This document shows, one piece after another, positions 23,802-31,450 of a stretch of DNA of 37,551 nt (its first letter is position 1; the number at the start of each line of letters is the position of its first letter). This stretch comes from a virus, in the IMG/VR virus record IMGVR_UViG_3300001679_000003, positions 1 to 37,551 of that record; one strand, 5' to 3'. The position numbers and the translations under genes were made by a program. Under the pieces are notes generated by a model, which worked only from the letters and a program-made list of their open reading frames with translations, was not told the origin of the DNA and ran no database searches.

Positions 23802-24626
23802 ATGGCTGTAAAATTCAGTAACAATGCCGGTACTACCCTATCGGCAGGTATATCGGCAGGTGCTACATCTTTTTCGGTTGTTTCGGCAACGGGATTTCCT
23901 ACACTTGGCGGTAGTGATTGGACTTATATATCCTTAACTAATGAAGTAGTTAAAGTTACGGCTATATCAGGCACTACATTTACCTGTGTCGCTACTTCAG
24001 GCGCACATTTGGCTAGTGCTACAGTCGAGTTAAGAATGACAACAGAGTTGTTAAATGATTTCGCTGAAGATTTAGAGGCATTACCAATAACAGGTGGTGC
24101 TTTAACTGGTGCGGTAACAACTTCATCTACATTTGATGGCAGAGATGTTGGTACAGACGGAACAAAACTTGACACCATAGAAAGTAGTGCTAAAGATGAC
24201 CAAACTGGTGCTGAAATTAAGACCTTGTATGAAGCCGAGTCAAACGCTTACACAGATACTAAAAATACCAAGTTAAGCGGTATTGCCACATCAGCAAATA
24301 ACTACAGCCATCCGAATCACTCAGGGGATGTAGTTTCCGCATCAGATGGAGCAATGACTATTCAAGCAGGTGCAGTAGATATTGCAATGTTATCTGCTAC
24401 TGGTACAGCAGGTGCTACTAAATTCCTTCGAGGGGATAATGTTTGGGAGGCACTATCAGGTGCTTCATTATCAGCAGGTGACACGTTTGATAATCCAAAC
24501 AATATAAGTACAAATCAAACCAACACTTTAGTTTCCACGAAAAACTATATGTTGATAGGTGATATAACGGTATCAGATGGTGTTACTTGGACAGTAGATG
24601 GTACAGGTGAAATAGATATTATATAA
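23802..24626 (+). CDS. Tail fibre protein 1
   Basis: In this 274-residue protein an N-terminal beta domain (AGTTLSAGISAGATSFSVVSATGFP) is followed by RDVGTDGTKLDTIESSAK and KLSGIATSANNYSHPNHSGDVVS, repeats widespread in marine phage fibres. The C-terminal part has a beta-helix-like end. Strong RBS (AGGAGG). It shares the ATSANNYSHP block with the next fibre, so the two are related by duplication of fibre modules. Confidence 0.75.
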   Translation: MAVKFSNNAGTTLSAGISAGATSFSVVSATGFPTLGGSDWTYISLTNEVVKVTAISGTTFTCVATSGAHLASATVELRMTTELLNDFAEDLEALPITGGALTGAVTTSSTFDGRDVGTDGTKLDTIESSAKDDQTGAEIKTLYEAESNAYTDTKNTKLSGIATSANNYSHPNHSGDVVSASDGAMTIQAGAVDIAMLSATGTAGATKFLRGDNVWEALSGASLSAGDTFDNPNNISTNQTNTLVSTKNYMLIGDITVSDGVTWTVDGTGEIDII

Positions 24627-24641
24627 TAAGGAGAAAACGAT

Positions 24642-25802
24642 ATGGCTAGTACAATTACAGTCGATAAAATTAAAGGTGGTACAAGCGGTGTCGCCTTCAC
24701 CTTGCCTACAGCAGATGGCTCGGCAGGACAGTTATTAAAAACAAATGGTAGTGCGGTATTAGGTTGGGCAACCGATGTAGATACCGGAATCACAAGTGTT
24801 GCGGCAGACACAACCCCACAGTTAGGTGGTGATTTAGATGTTAATGGTCAAGATATTGTATCTACGGCTAATGCAGATATTGATATAACCCCTAATGGCA
24901 CTGGTAGTGTGGTGCTAGATGGACTTAAATATCCTCAAGCAGACGGTACTGCTAATTATGTATTAAAGACTAACGGCTCGGCTCAGTTATCTTGGGTGGC
25001 TCAGACTGACACAACCTATACCGTGGGCGATGGTGGTTTAACCACAAATGACTTTACTAACGCTGACCATACTAAATTAAATGCTATTGAGGCTAGTGCT
25101 GACGTAACAGATACACTTAATGTAACATCAGCAGGTGCGTTAATGGATAGTGAATTAGCCGGAATTGCAGCGGTAAAAGCAACCACGGGTACATTTTTAA
25201 CAGCAGACCAAACTAAATTAGATGGTATTGCTACCAGTGCTAATAACTACTCTCACCCTTCGTCAGCCGGTGATAAACATATCCCGTCAGGTGGTTCAAC
25301 AGGTGATTTCTTAAAATACAGTGCTTCGGGTACTGCTGTTTGGTCTGTAGATAACAATACGGTTTATACTCATCCTAACCACTCAGGAGAAGTAACTTCA
25401 ACTGCTGATGGAGCAACAGTTATTGCTGGTAATGTAGTTGATGAAGCCAACCTTAAAGTATCAAACGCACCTACTAATGGTCAGTTTCTTTCTGCTCAAA
25501 GTGCTAATTCAGGTGGAATGACTTGGGCTACTGTAGATACAGACGCAACAATGGGTGGCGATATAAGCGGTACTGCTAGTAATGCTCAACTAGTTGCTAA
25601 TTGTGTGACAGCAACAGAGATTGCGGCTGATGCGGTGGGTTCTTCTGAGATTGCGGCAAACGCAGTTGATACATCAGAGTTGGCAACTGGTTCTGTCACA
25701 TCTGCCAAATGTTCCACAGGTATAAACGGATTTGGTACTAGAACAGTATCAACAAGTTCCGCTTCAGGTGGTTCAGATGGTGACGTTTGGTATAAATATT
25801 AA
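24642..25802 (+). CDS. Tail fibre protein 2
   Basis: In this 386-residue protein repeats such as GGDLDVNGQDIVS, TKLNAIEASADVTD, TKLDGIATSANNYSHPSSAGD and TYTHPNHSGEVTS-like units give a long trimeric-fibre profile. The N terminus (MASTITVDKIKGGTSGVAFTLP) is the standard anchoring start of such fibres. The end (GTRTVSTSSASGGSDGDVWYKY) is the usual C-terminal 'GDVWYKY' motif seen in fibre proteins. It likely contacts receptors or carries the adhesin. Confidence 0.8.
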   Translation: MASTITVDKIKGGTSGVAFTLPTADGSAGQLLKTNGSAVLGWATDVDTGITSVAADTTPQLGGDLDVNGQDIVSTANADIDITPNGTGSVVLDGLKYPQADGTANYVLKTNGSAQLSWVAQTDTTYTVGDGGLTTNDFTNADHTKLNAIEASADVTDTLNVTSAGALMDSELAGIAAVKATTGTFLTADQTKLDGIATSANNYSHPSSAGDKHIPSGGSTGDFLKYSASGTAVWSVDNNTVYTHPNHSGEVTSTADGATVIAGNVVDEANLKVSNAPTNGQFLSAQSANSGGMTWATVDTDATMGGDISGTASNAQLVANCVTATEIAADAVGSSEIAANAVDTSELATGSVTSAKCSTGINGFGTRTVSTSSASGGSDGDVWYKY

Positions 25803-25813
25803 GGAGATATAGA

Positions 25814-26410
25814 ATGAAAGCAATAACAGTATCACAAAACGGAGAGATAATCATTAATGGTACTCCCGTAAACTCAATCGAGGGATTAGAATTCCCCTAC
25901 TTATACTTAAATTATGAGCCGGATAACGGTAATATGTTTAAGTTTACTAAAAACAAAGAAGGTGATGTTGTTAGAGTTGATTTAACGTCAGAAGAACAAT
26001 CCGCTTGTAAAGTTTTATCTAATGCGTTTATTCCTATCATTGAGCCAGAGCCAGTAGTCGAGGCGACTGTAGAGCCTGTATTTGGGCATAAGGTATCTGA
26101 AGATGGACGCTACGAAGGGCATACGGAATTATCGGCAGGTGATACTCAAGCAGATAGTGAGCCACCAAAAAGTGATTTCCTTAGTGAGTTCGGGGTTGTA
26201 CAAAGATGGGATGGAACTGCGTGGAAAATTGAGGGCGGATATACTGCGGAGCGTTTGAATCGATACTTATCAGAGGTGGGTATTACTGACCAAGTAGCAT
26301 CTTTAATGAACGCTGTAACTGCCTTGAGCAATGGAGACGCAGTTTCGGCTGAGTTTACAGACCTAGTAGCGAAAGTTAATAAAATTAAATCAGATATACC
26401 AAAGGGGTAA
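25814..26410 (+). CDS. Tail-fibre-associated protein (198 aa)
   Basis: The N-terminal domain (MKAITVSQNGEIIINGTPV) is small and beta-rich, then comes an acidic Pro/Glu/Val linker (about 72-90), a Trp-containing segment (VQRWDGTAWKIEGGYTAERLNRYLSEVG) and a helical end. It lies between fibre and adhesin genes. It may be a fibre joint or a chaperone. Not recognised with confidence. Confidence 0.55.
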   Translation: MKAITVSQNGEIIINGTPVNSIEGLEFPYLYLNYEPDNGNMFKFTKNKEGDVVRVDLTSEEQSACKVLSNAFIPIIEPEPVVEATVEPVFGHKVSEDGRYEGHTELSAGDTQADSEPPKSDFLSEFGVVQRWDGTAWKIEGGYTAERLNRYLSEVGITDQVASLMNAVTALSNGDAVSAEFTDLVAKVNKIKSDIPKG

Positions 26411-26413
26411 TCT

Positions 26414-27148
26414 ATGAGTTTACACGCGAAAACAAGTGGCGTATGGAGAACAATAACCACTGCCTATGTAAAAGCATCTTCAGCATGGAGGTCGTCTAGT
26501 GTTTATATTAAACACGCAGGTGCATGGCGTGAAGTTCATGTGGGCTACCCCGGACCCGGAAGTTCGACATACAATGGTGGCGGAAACTTTACAGTTCCGC
26601 TAGGTGTTACAAGTGTCTCTGTGACATTACAAGGTGGTGGCGGAGGTGGCGGTGGCGGTGCGCGTGGAGTACAATACGATAACAACACTGGAGGGTCAGG
26701 TGGCGGAGGCGGAGGCGGTGTTGGAACAGTTAACGCAAATGTGGCAGTAAATGGTGGTTCGACATTTGGTGTAGCAATATCGGGCGCAGGTGGCTTTGGT
26801 AATGGAGGCAATTCAGGCGGTTCAGGCGGTTCAGGTAATGGTGGTAACGGTGCAGGTTCTACGTATGTAGGTAATATTGCAACATCTTCGGGAGCAGGAG
26901 CAGGTGCTAAAGGAAACATTGGTAGAGGTACTTTAGCCGGTGGTGCAGGTGGTAACGGTGTCAGTGGCGGTCAGAATGGCTCTCAAGGTGGCACGGCTTA
27001 TGCGAATGGTAATAGTAGTAATGGCGCAAGTGGAGGTTCAGGCGGTTCAGGTGGTTACGGTGGCGGTGGAGGTGGCGGTTCAGGTAATCCTAGTAATGGT
27101 AATTCAGGTAGTAATGGTGGTAACGGCAGAGTGACGATAAGTTGGTAA
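26414..27148 (+). CDS. Glycine-rich tail-tip adhesin (polyglycine type)
   Basis: In this 244-residue protein residues 1-45 (SGVWRTITTAYVKASSAWR, then KHAGAWREVHVG) form the attachment domain found in many phage adhesins. The rest is dominated by Gly, Ser, Asn and Ala in runs and short 'GGxGGxG' repeats. This resembles the polyglycine-II sandwich of T4-like S16 gp38 receptor-binding proteins, where variable loops between glycine helices bind the receptor. The C terminus (GNGRVTISW) is a typical ending. The opposite strand shows a false proline-rich ORF. Confidence 0.8.
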   Translation: MSLHAKTSGVWRTITTAYVKASSAWRSSSVYIKHAGAWREVHVGYPGPGSSTYNGGGNFTVPLGVTSVSVTLQGGGGGGGGGARGVQYDNNTGGSGGGGGGGVGTVNANVAVNGGSTFGVAISGAGGFGNGGNSGGSGGSGNGGNGAGSTYVGNIATSSGAGAGAKGNIGRGTLAGGAGGNGVSGGQNGSQGGTAYANGNSSNGASGGSGGSGGYGGGGGGGSGNPSNGNSGSNGGNGRVTISW

Positions 27149-27618
27149 AGACTTTTGTAGAAGTAAATCATGGTTTTGTTCGTTGTGTTTTAGAGGGTGT
27201 AGATAATCCACCCTACGGAATGGTTGGTGTTGAATTTGTAGATATTACAGATTTACCCGACCCGCCTAAAGTTGGTTGGTTGTATGATGCAGGGTCTCAA
27301 GAGTTTTCCCCAAATCCTTATGGAGCAGACCCGTACCATCCTGAAATGATAGAAGAGGCTTGGAGATTAGTAAGAAATTCAAGAGGGGTCATGTTAAATA
27401 TGAGTGATTACACTCAGATGCCAGACTTCCCCAACTGGATTTTGAAAAGAAAGTATAAGATATACAGACAGTCCTTACGCGACCTGCCTATTTTTTTTGA
27501 TGACCCTTATACAGTGGAATACCCTGCTGAACCCAAAATATCTAATTTGACAACAATAGAGAGGTTATGGCTTGTTTGGAATGAATTTAGAGAATCGCGT
27601 ATTAGAAGTAGAGGATAG
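27142..27618 (+). CDS. Tail assembly chaperone for fibre/adhesin (Phage_tail_APC-like)
   Basis: In this 158-residue protein the middle part, LNMSDYTQMPDFPN then YKIYRQSLRDLPIFFDDPYTV and EYPAEP, matches the phage tail fibre assembly chaperone family. The start is TTG at 27142, overlapping the adhesin stop; no ATG occurs until about residue 26, so TTG is the best choice. Coupling to the adhesin gene suggests it helps fold that protein. Confidence 0.8.
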   Translation: MVKTFVEVNHGFVRCVLEGVDNPPYGMVGVEFVDITDLPDPPKVGWLYDAGSQEFSPNPYGADPYHPEMIEEAWRLVRNSRGVMLNMSDYTQMPDFPNWILKRKYKIYRQSLRDLPIFFDDPYTVEYPAEPKISNLTTIERLWLVWNEFRESRIRSRG

Positions 27619-28117
27619 TAAGGTCAACTTCTGTCAACAGGAGTTTATATTCGATTTTTGTAAAAACAGTAAGTACACTTTTGGTCATTCTTCTAGTACG
27701 AACTCTTCTGATATGAGTAGGTTTGTTTGTAATTTAACTAATGAAGAATTTAAACAACTTGAATTAAGTGATATACTAGACGATATTGCCGATAAGCATG
27801 GATTAGGTAATATCGAAATATTAAGGTCATACATTAATGTATATAACATGACAACACATCTTAGCGCACACTCTGACGACCAACAGGATGATACGTTCAC
27901 ATTCTTATATTACGCTAATCCTACTTGGCATCCTGATTGGGGAGGGGAAACAGTTTTTTATGACGCAAAACAAGAAGAAATTATAAAATCCGTTATACCA
28001 AAAGCAGGTCGTATATCTGTGTTTACCTCTACTATTCCACACGCATCAAGACCGCCCACAATATCCGCACAACAACAAAAATTTACTGTCGCTATTAAAG
28101 CAAGGAAACTTAAATGA
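27581..28117 (+). CDS. 2OG-Fe(II) oxygenase 1 (prolyl 4-hydroxylase-like)
   Basis: In this 178-residue protein a double-stranded beta-helix domain has the iron triad His97-x-Asp99 (SAHSDD) and His154 (IPHASRPP), and Lys167 as likely 2-oxoglutarate anchor; GGETVFYD lies between. This matches phage P4H-like oxygenases. I prefer ATG 27581 to 27572 on alignment length. It overlaps the chaperone gene by 38 bases and the next oxygenase by 4. Substrate unknown; hydroxylation of a virion or host protein, or of DNA, is possible. Confidence 0.85.
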   Translation: MNLENRVLEVEDSKVNFCQQEFIFDFCKNSKYTFGHSSSTNSSDMSRFVCNLTNEEFKQLELSDILDDIADKHGLGNIEILRSYINVYNMTTHLSAHSDDQQDDTFTFLYYANPTWHPDWGGETVFYDAKQEEIIKSVIPKAGRISVFTSTIPHASRPPTISAQQQKFTVAIKARKLK

Positions 28118-28701
28118 CTGAAAGTTATAATGAGTTCATAGGAATTTACGCTGATTGTGTACCTAAAAAACTGTGTAAAGAGATTATCGATGCTCATACT
28201 AAAATGGCATTAAAAGGTAATGCGTGGGCAGGTTCTACAGGTTCGGGAGTAGATAAGACTATAAAGAACTCCACTGATGTAGATATAAGTAGATTTACAA
28301 AGTTTGATAGTCTAGTACAGAATGTCAACTCACACTTACAAGAGGCTTATGACTTATATAGAGATAAGTATTTTTATGTTGATAGTTTACAACCGCATAA
28401 AATAAGCACTTATCAAGTACAAAAGTATTCTAAGGATGAGAAGTCTGGGTACTTTAACTTTCATTGTGAAGCGAATAATATGCAAACCGCCCACCGTGCT
28501 ATGGTTTATATGGTTTACTTAAATGACATAGCGGAGGGAGGCGAGACAGAATTTATTTACCAAAATGCCCGAATACAACCCAAACAAGGTACAGTAGTTT
28601 ATTTTCCTCCATCTTGGACACATACTCATAGGGGCAATCCTGTATTCTCTAATCAAGATAAGTATATTATGACAGGATGGTTAGAGTACGGCTGTGGGTA
28701 A
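28114..28701 (+). CDS. 2OG-Fe(II) oxygenase 2 with HxE iron motif
   Basis: This 195-residue protein has a P4H-like fold with YFNFHCEANN giving His117-x-Glu119 where Asp is usual, then GGETEFIY, then THTHRGNPV with the distal His172, and Lys183 in DKYIMTGW as cosubstrate anchor. Such a Glu variant is known in some members, so the enzyme may still bind iron. ATGA overlap with oxygenase 1. The two differ clearly in sequence, so they are not a recent duplicate. Confidence 0.83.
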   Translation: MTESYNEFIGIYADCVPKKLCKEIIDAHTKMALKGNAWAGSTGSGVDKTIKNSTDVDISRFTKFDSLVQNVNSHLQEAYDLYRDKYFYVDSLQPHKISTYQVQKYSKDEKSGYFNFHCEANNMQTAHRAMVYMVYLNDIAEGGETEFIYQNARIQPKQGTVVYFPPSWTHTHRGNPVFSNQDKYIMTGWLEYGCG

Positions 28702-29422
28702 TAAGGCTAAAGTAGTAGGTTGGTGTCCTTGGTTCGATTCCAGTACAGGCTTAGAGATGTTGGTAGAGCCTATGGAGTCTTTATACGATAAATACATGAA
28801 AGGGCATAAGTATAATTACAATAAGTGTCCTTCGGCTAATGAAGTATTTAAAAATACTTACGTGCTTACATCCCCGTTTGATGCTCACTTTGAGTTAGAT
28901 TTAGAAAATAATAAAATTCATTTATTTAGAAAATCAAAAAACCTACCTGCTGATTTTTTTCATTTAAGAGAGGATGAATATGGCGAAAATGACGACCCTA
29001 TTATGTCTATTAATTACCCCATGCTATTCGCTACAGAAGATAAAGGTATTGATTTAAGGATTACTTCGCCTCATTTTGAACCTATTGGTTCAGCGCCTTT
29101 AAGGATAATACCCGGAAGAATTCATATATCAGATTGGTGGCGACCTGTAGATATTGCTTTCCAAGTTCCTTCTAAAAAAGAGATTATCAAAATTAAAAGA
29201 GGCGACCCCTTATTATATGCAACATTCTCTACGGCTGTGCCGGAGGATGTCATTGAACTAAAAGAAATTGAACTCACTACAGACCTGAAGGATTATATTC
29301 ACTCTTCAGTTAGGTTCAAGTGGTATCATCCGCGGTGTCCTTTATCAAAACTATACAAATTCAGTCGGATATTTACTAAAAAAGGAAAGAGACCGAAACT
29401 AAAATTTATAGACGAAAGATAA
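28694..29422 (+). CDS. Partner protein of the oxygenases (DUF6065-like, uncertain)
   Basis: This 242-residue protein starts at GTG 28694, overlapping the oxygenase stop by 8 bases. It contains CPSANEVFKNTYVLTSPFD, then INYPMLFATEDKGIDLRITSPHF and IPGRIHISDWWRPVDIAFQVP. The spacing recalls a viral protein group often found beside 2OG oxygenases (annotated DUF6065 in memory, not checked). No catalytic motif is clear. The strict coupling implies joint work with the oxygenases. Confidence 0.6.
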   Translation: MGNKAKVVGWCPWFDSSTGLEMLVEPMESLYDKYMKGHKYNYNKCPSANEVFKNTYVLTSPFDAHFELDLENNKIHLFRKSKNLPADFFHLREDEYGENDDPIMSINYPMLFATEDKGIDLRITSPHFEPIGSAPLRIIPGRIHISDWWRPVDIAFQVPSKKEIIKIKRGDPLLYATFSTAVPEDVIELKEIELTTDLKDYIHSSVRFKWYHPRCPLSKLYKFSRIFTKKGKRPKLKFIDER

Positions 29423-29467
29423 CATTATGATAGAATGGTCGAAAAATAACTATACTAGGAGTAGTGT

Positions 29468-29680
29468 ATCGAACTATCTGAGATAATTTTAACGCTAGTC
29501 GGAATACTATCAGCAGTAACAGGTGGGGTAGTTAAGTCATTAGTGGCTGACTTAAAAGATGTTGAGAAACAGATAAATGCTTTACCAAAGGAGTATGTAA
29601 TGAAGTCAGAGTACCACGATGATATTAAGGAAATAAAGCACATGATTGGAAAGTTGTTTGATAAGGTTAATGAGAAATAA
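29468..29680 (+). CDS. Small membrane protein with non-standard ATC start (70 aa)
   Basis: The frame is open from a TAG just upstream to TAA 29678-29680 and contains no ATG, GTG or TTG before about residue 27. An ATC at 29468 lies 6 bases after AGGAG (29457-29461). Reading from it gives (M)ELSEIILTLVGILSAVTGGVV, a membrane helix at 5-24, then a charged helical tail. This matches the form of small phage membrane proteins of lysis regions (helix plus long amphipathic tail). The start is the uncertain part. Confidence 0.6.
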   Translation: MELSEIILTLVGILSAVTGGVVKSLVADLKDVEKQINALPKEYVMKSEYHDDIKEIKHMIGKLFDKVNEK

Positions 29681-29726
29681 TGCCATTATGTATAGGCGAT
29701 TGTTGGATTCTTTTCCCGTATTTACA

Positions 29727-30092
29727 ATGCGCTTAATTTATGCACTTTTATTATCAACCCTATTAATGGGTTGTGAATCCTTAAAGTTTAAGAATGTCGC
29801 TAAGACAGGTTCGACTACTGCCGTTACTTATTTAGTTGCAGGACCAATACCTGCCATAGCAAATCTAGCCACAAGTATTACAGTAGATGAGATATTACCT
29901 GAAGATAAAAGTGTTGATGATATTAAGACGAACCAACAGGCAGTAGCCTTCGTGGCTGACTCTTTCTTTATGAACGCCTTATATGGTTTTATAGCGTTCT
30001 TATTAATCACTAACTTATTGACACCTTTCTTTACTAAGAAGTGGGGTTATAATGAGGCTAAGAATAAATACAGGAGAAGAAAAGATGACTGA
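29727..30092 (+). CDS. Lipoprotein with C-terminal membrane segment, lysis region
   Basis: From ATG 29727 the protein begins MRLIYALLLSTLLMGCE, a full lipoprotein signal with lipobox LLMGC (Cys16). The mature part has a second hydrophobic stretch (NALYGFIAFLLITNLLTPFF) and a basic tail (KYRRRKDD). In-frame upstream starts exist (29670, 29688, TTG 29646) but spoil the signal; none has a good SD. It may be a spanin-like or envelope-disrupting protein. Confidence 0.65.
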   Translation: MRLIYALLLSTLLMGCESLKFKNVAKTGSTTAVTYLVAGPIPAIANLATSITVDEILPEDKSVDDIKTNQQAVAFVADSFFMNALYGFIAFLLITNLLTPFFTKKWGYNEAKNKYRRRKDD

Positions 30093-30192
30093 TTTAATTG
30101 AAAAGATTAAAGGATTAAAAACAGCCACCAAGTTAATTATTGCTTTCTTCGTTGTTGCGATGATTGCTAATATGCTTGGATATGGTGCTTAA
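30085..30192 (+). CDS. Very small membrane protein (35 aa)
   Basis: ATG at 30085 follows AGGAGA. The product begins MTDLIEKIKGLKTATKLIIAFF and has one hydrophobic helix (about 17-33) after an amphipathic start. It overlaps the lipoprotein gene by 8 bases and the next gene by 1. The size and form fit a pinholin-like or antiholin-like peptide, but no homology is recognised. Confidence 0.5.
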   Translation: MTDLIEKIKGLKTATKLIIAFFVVAMIANMLGYGA

Positions 30193-30350
30193 TGAAACTC
30201 AAGTGCGTGTTGATATTTTTTAGTGGTATGGCTATCTCGATGGTGGCTATGTCGTTCTTTAATATGCCACAACAGATGATGAATAATGCTAGTCAAATGG
30301 TGATGCCTCAACAGCCACAAGAGTGTGTTTGTGTTTGTCAGACTAAATAA
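30192..30350 (+). CDS. Small membrane/secreted Met-rich protein (52 aa)
   Basis: ATG at 30192 shares its A with the previous TAA; stop 30348-30350. The product begins MKLKCVLIFFSGMAISMVAM, a signal-like helix, then a Met/Gln/Asn-rich stretch and ends CVCVCQTK, a Cys-x-Cys-x-Cys end that could bind metal or form disulfides. Last gene of the rightward late unit. No family recognised. Confidence 0.48.
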   Translation: MKLKCVLIFFSGMAISMVAMSFFNMPQQMMNNASQMVMPQQPQECVCVCQTK

Positions 30351-30444
30351 AGACAAGCCAAGACAATAAATACTGTTACAAGTGGAAGTTTAATAAAACA
30401 GGTGTGACATTCATTAAATGAGTCAATAACCTTTCTTACTAGCC
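30351..30444. other. Convergent gap between late genes and repressor operon
   Basis: These 94 bases lie between the end of the rightward late genes and the end of the leftward repressor operon. I see no ORF and no strong terminator on either strand; only weak AT-rich inverted repeats around 30410-30425. No attachment-site signature is visible. Confidence 0.5.
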
Positions 30445-30714
30445 TCATTTCTTCGTATAGGTGGCTTTCTTACCTTTGACTACCGTTTCTATGTCTTGAC
30501 TGTATTTATGCCTTAGACGGCTTATAACGGAACGTAGATGCTTAATTCCGTATAACTTCTTGGCTTGTTCTGCGGTAAGTGTTCTACCCTTCTTTAAATG
30601 TTCAATAACAGTATTACATTCACCTGTTACAGAGCAGTCCTCTTTTTGTTTACATTTATAGACCCAATATGCACCACCTAGTACGATACCTGTTACGAGT
30701 ATTTCACCTATCAT
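30445..30714 (-). CDS. Membrane-anchored HTH protein (HTH_39-like)
   Basis: I chose the ATG at 30714 over 30759 because it makes the operon's usual ATGA overlap and follows GAGAGGGG. The 89 residues begin MIGEILVTGIVLGGAYWVY, a single membrane helix, then a cysteine-containing stretch and, from about residue 33, TVIEHLKKGRTLTAEQAKKL then LRSVISRLRHKY, the pattern of HTH_39 domains. A DNA-binding domain on a membrane anchor is unusual. It could regulate, or tether DNA to the membrane. Confidence 0.6.
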   Translation of the reverse strand: MIGEILVTGIVLGGAYWVYKCKQKEDCSVTGECNTVIEHLKKGRTLTAEQAKKLYGIKHLRSVISRLRHKYSQDIETVVKGKKATYTKK

Positions 30715-31055
30715 TTTATTCCCCTCTCTATTAAAAATTCTATTACATCCGCGACACAATATACAACGCCCACCTCACCACCACATTTCTTTATAGTGTT
30801 AATCATTAATTTCTGATTAGGACTTAACCTTCCCTTTGGGGTTGTAGTATGTGGCTTTTTAACTTCAAGGCCGTAGTACATCCCATCGTGAATAATGGTT
30901 ATGTCTGGCACACCGGATTTAACGCCTTCGGCTTTAAGTTTCTTTGCTGTGATTATATTTCTATTTCCACCATTAGGAACAGCCCACCAACACAAACCCC
31001 GCAAGTCTAAATATTGGGCTATAGATTTTTGTATCTCATGTTCGTGTTCGTTCAT
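30711..31055 (-). CDS. VRR-NUC domain nuclease
   Basis: In this 114-residue protein the PD-(D/E)XK core has GVPDITI (Asp51), LEVKKP (Glu64 and Lys66) and the following GRLSPNQKLMINTIKKCGGEVGVVYCV helix-strand. Standalone VRR-NUC proteins are structure-specific or Holliday-type nucleases in phages. Unusually it lies in the repressor transcript, not with the recombination genes. ATGA overlaps on both sides. Confidence 0.9.
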   Translation of the reverse strand: MNEHEHEIQKSIAQYLDLRGLCWWAVPNGGNRNIITAKKLKAEGVKSGVPDITIIHDGMYYGLEVKKPHTTTPKGRLSPNQKLMINTIKKCGGEVGVVYCVADVIEFLIERGIK

Positions 31056-31225
31056 AACTCCGGCTCTCGTAATAATTTATTACAAATGTCTAGGGCTGAT
31101 TCGCATACGTGTATTGAGTTTGAATCTTTATTTGTTGAACGCTTAATCTGTTCAAGAAGGCTTTTAATTGCACTTACTGCGGTTTGACATTCTGTGTGTG
31201 TGTGCTTATGTTTTTCTGTAGTCAT
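31052..31225 (-). CDS. Small protein (57 aa) of the repressor operon
   Basis: On the minus strand, ATG at 31225 overlaps the repressor stop (ATGA) and the TGA at 31054-31052 overlaps the nuclease start. The product begins MTTEKHKHTHTECQ, a His-rich head, then a helical body (AVSAIKSLLEQIKRS) and SALDICNKLLREPEL. Unknown function. The paired overlaps make it likely real. Confidence 0.6.
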   Translation of the reverse strand: MTTEKHKHTHTECQTAVSAIKSLLEQIKRSTNKDSNSIHVCESALDICNKLLREPEL

Positions 31226-31416
31226 GGTCTAATAGTTTCTAGTCGTTCAACTTTAATATGTGAAACTTCTGGCAGACCTTTGACTGCATAGTACATAGTG
31301 TTAGGGTGCTTCTTAATGAACTTATCAAGAGTTGGAATCGTAAAGTTGAATAATTCAGCAACCTTACGGTAAGTGTATCCTCTTTGTTTTATATAGGTTT
31401 TAATGTTATTTTCCAT
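31222..31416 (-). CDS. Repressor-like HTH protein (64 aa)
   Basis: In this 64-residue protein residues about 10-35 (QRGYTYRKVAELFNFTIPTLDKFIKK) form a helix-turn-helix; the rest is short and basic with no protease or dimerisation domain as in lambda CI. It is transcribed divergently from the early promoter at 31468, the position of the immunity repressor. Its ATG lies at the predicted transcription start, so the mRNA seems leaderless, as for lambda cI. It could instead be a Cro-type or MarR-like small regulator. Confidence 0.7.
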   Translation of the reverse strand: MENNIKTYIKQRGYTYRKVAELFNFTIPTLDKFIKKHPNTMYYAVKGLPEVSHIKVERLETIRP

Positions 31417-31422
31417 CAGTAT

Positions 31423-31450
31423 AGTATAATAATTTTTTAAAAAAAGTCAA
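31423..31450 (-). promoter_or_regulatory. Leftward repressor promoter, leaderless
   Basis: On the minus strand, -35 TTGACT (31450-31445), 16-base spacer, -10 TATACT (31428-31423). Six bases follow before the ATG at 31416, so the start of transcription falls on or beside the A of the ATG. No ribosome-binding site fits between. Confidence 0.75.

Noticed and set aside
26545-26919. Proline-rich ORF on the minus strand
   Set aside because: It is the complement of the glycine-rich adhesin (GGT/GGC codons read as ACC/GCC/CCN) and has no ribosome site.
30351-31221. Attachment site or integrase next to the repressor
   Set aside because: No tyrosine or serine recombinase motif in any frame and no tRNA-like or core repeat seen.
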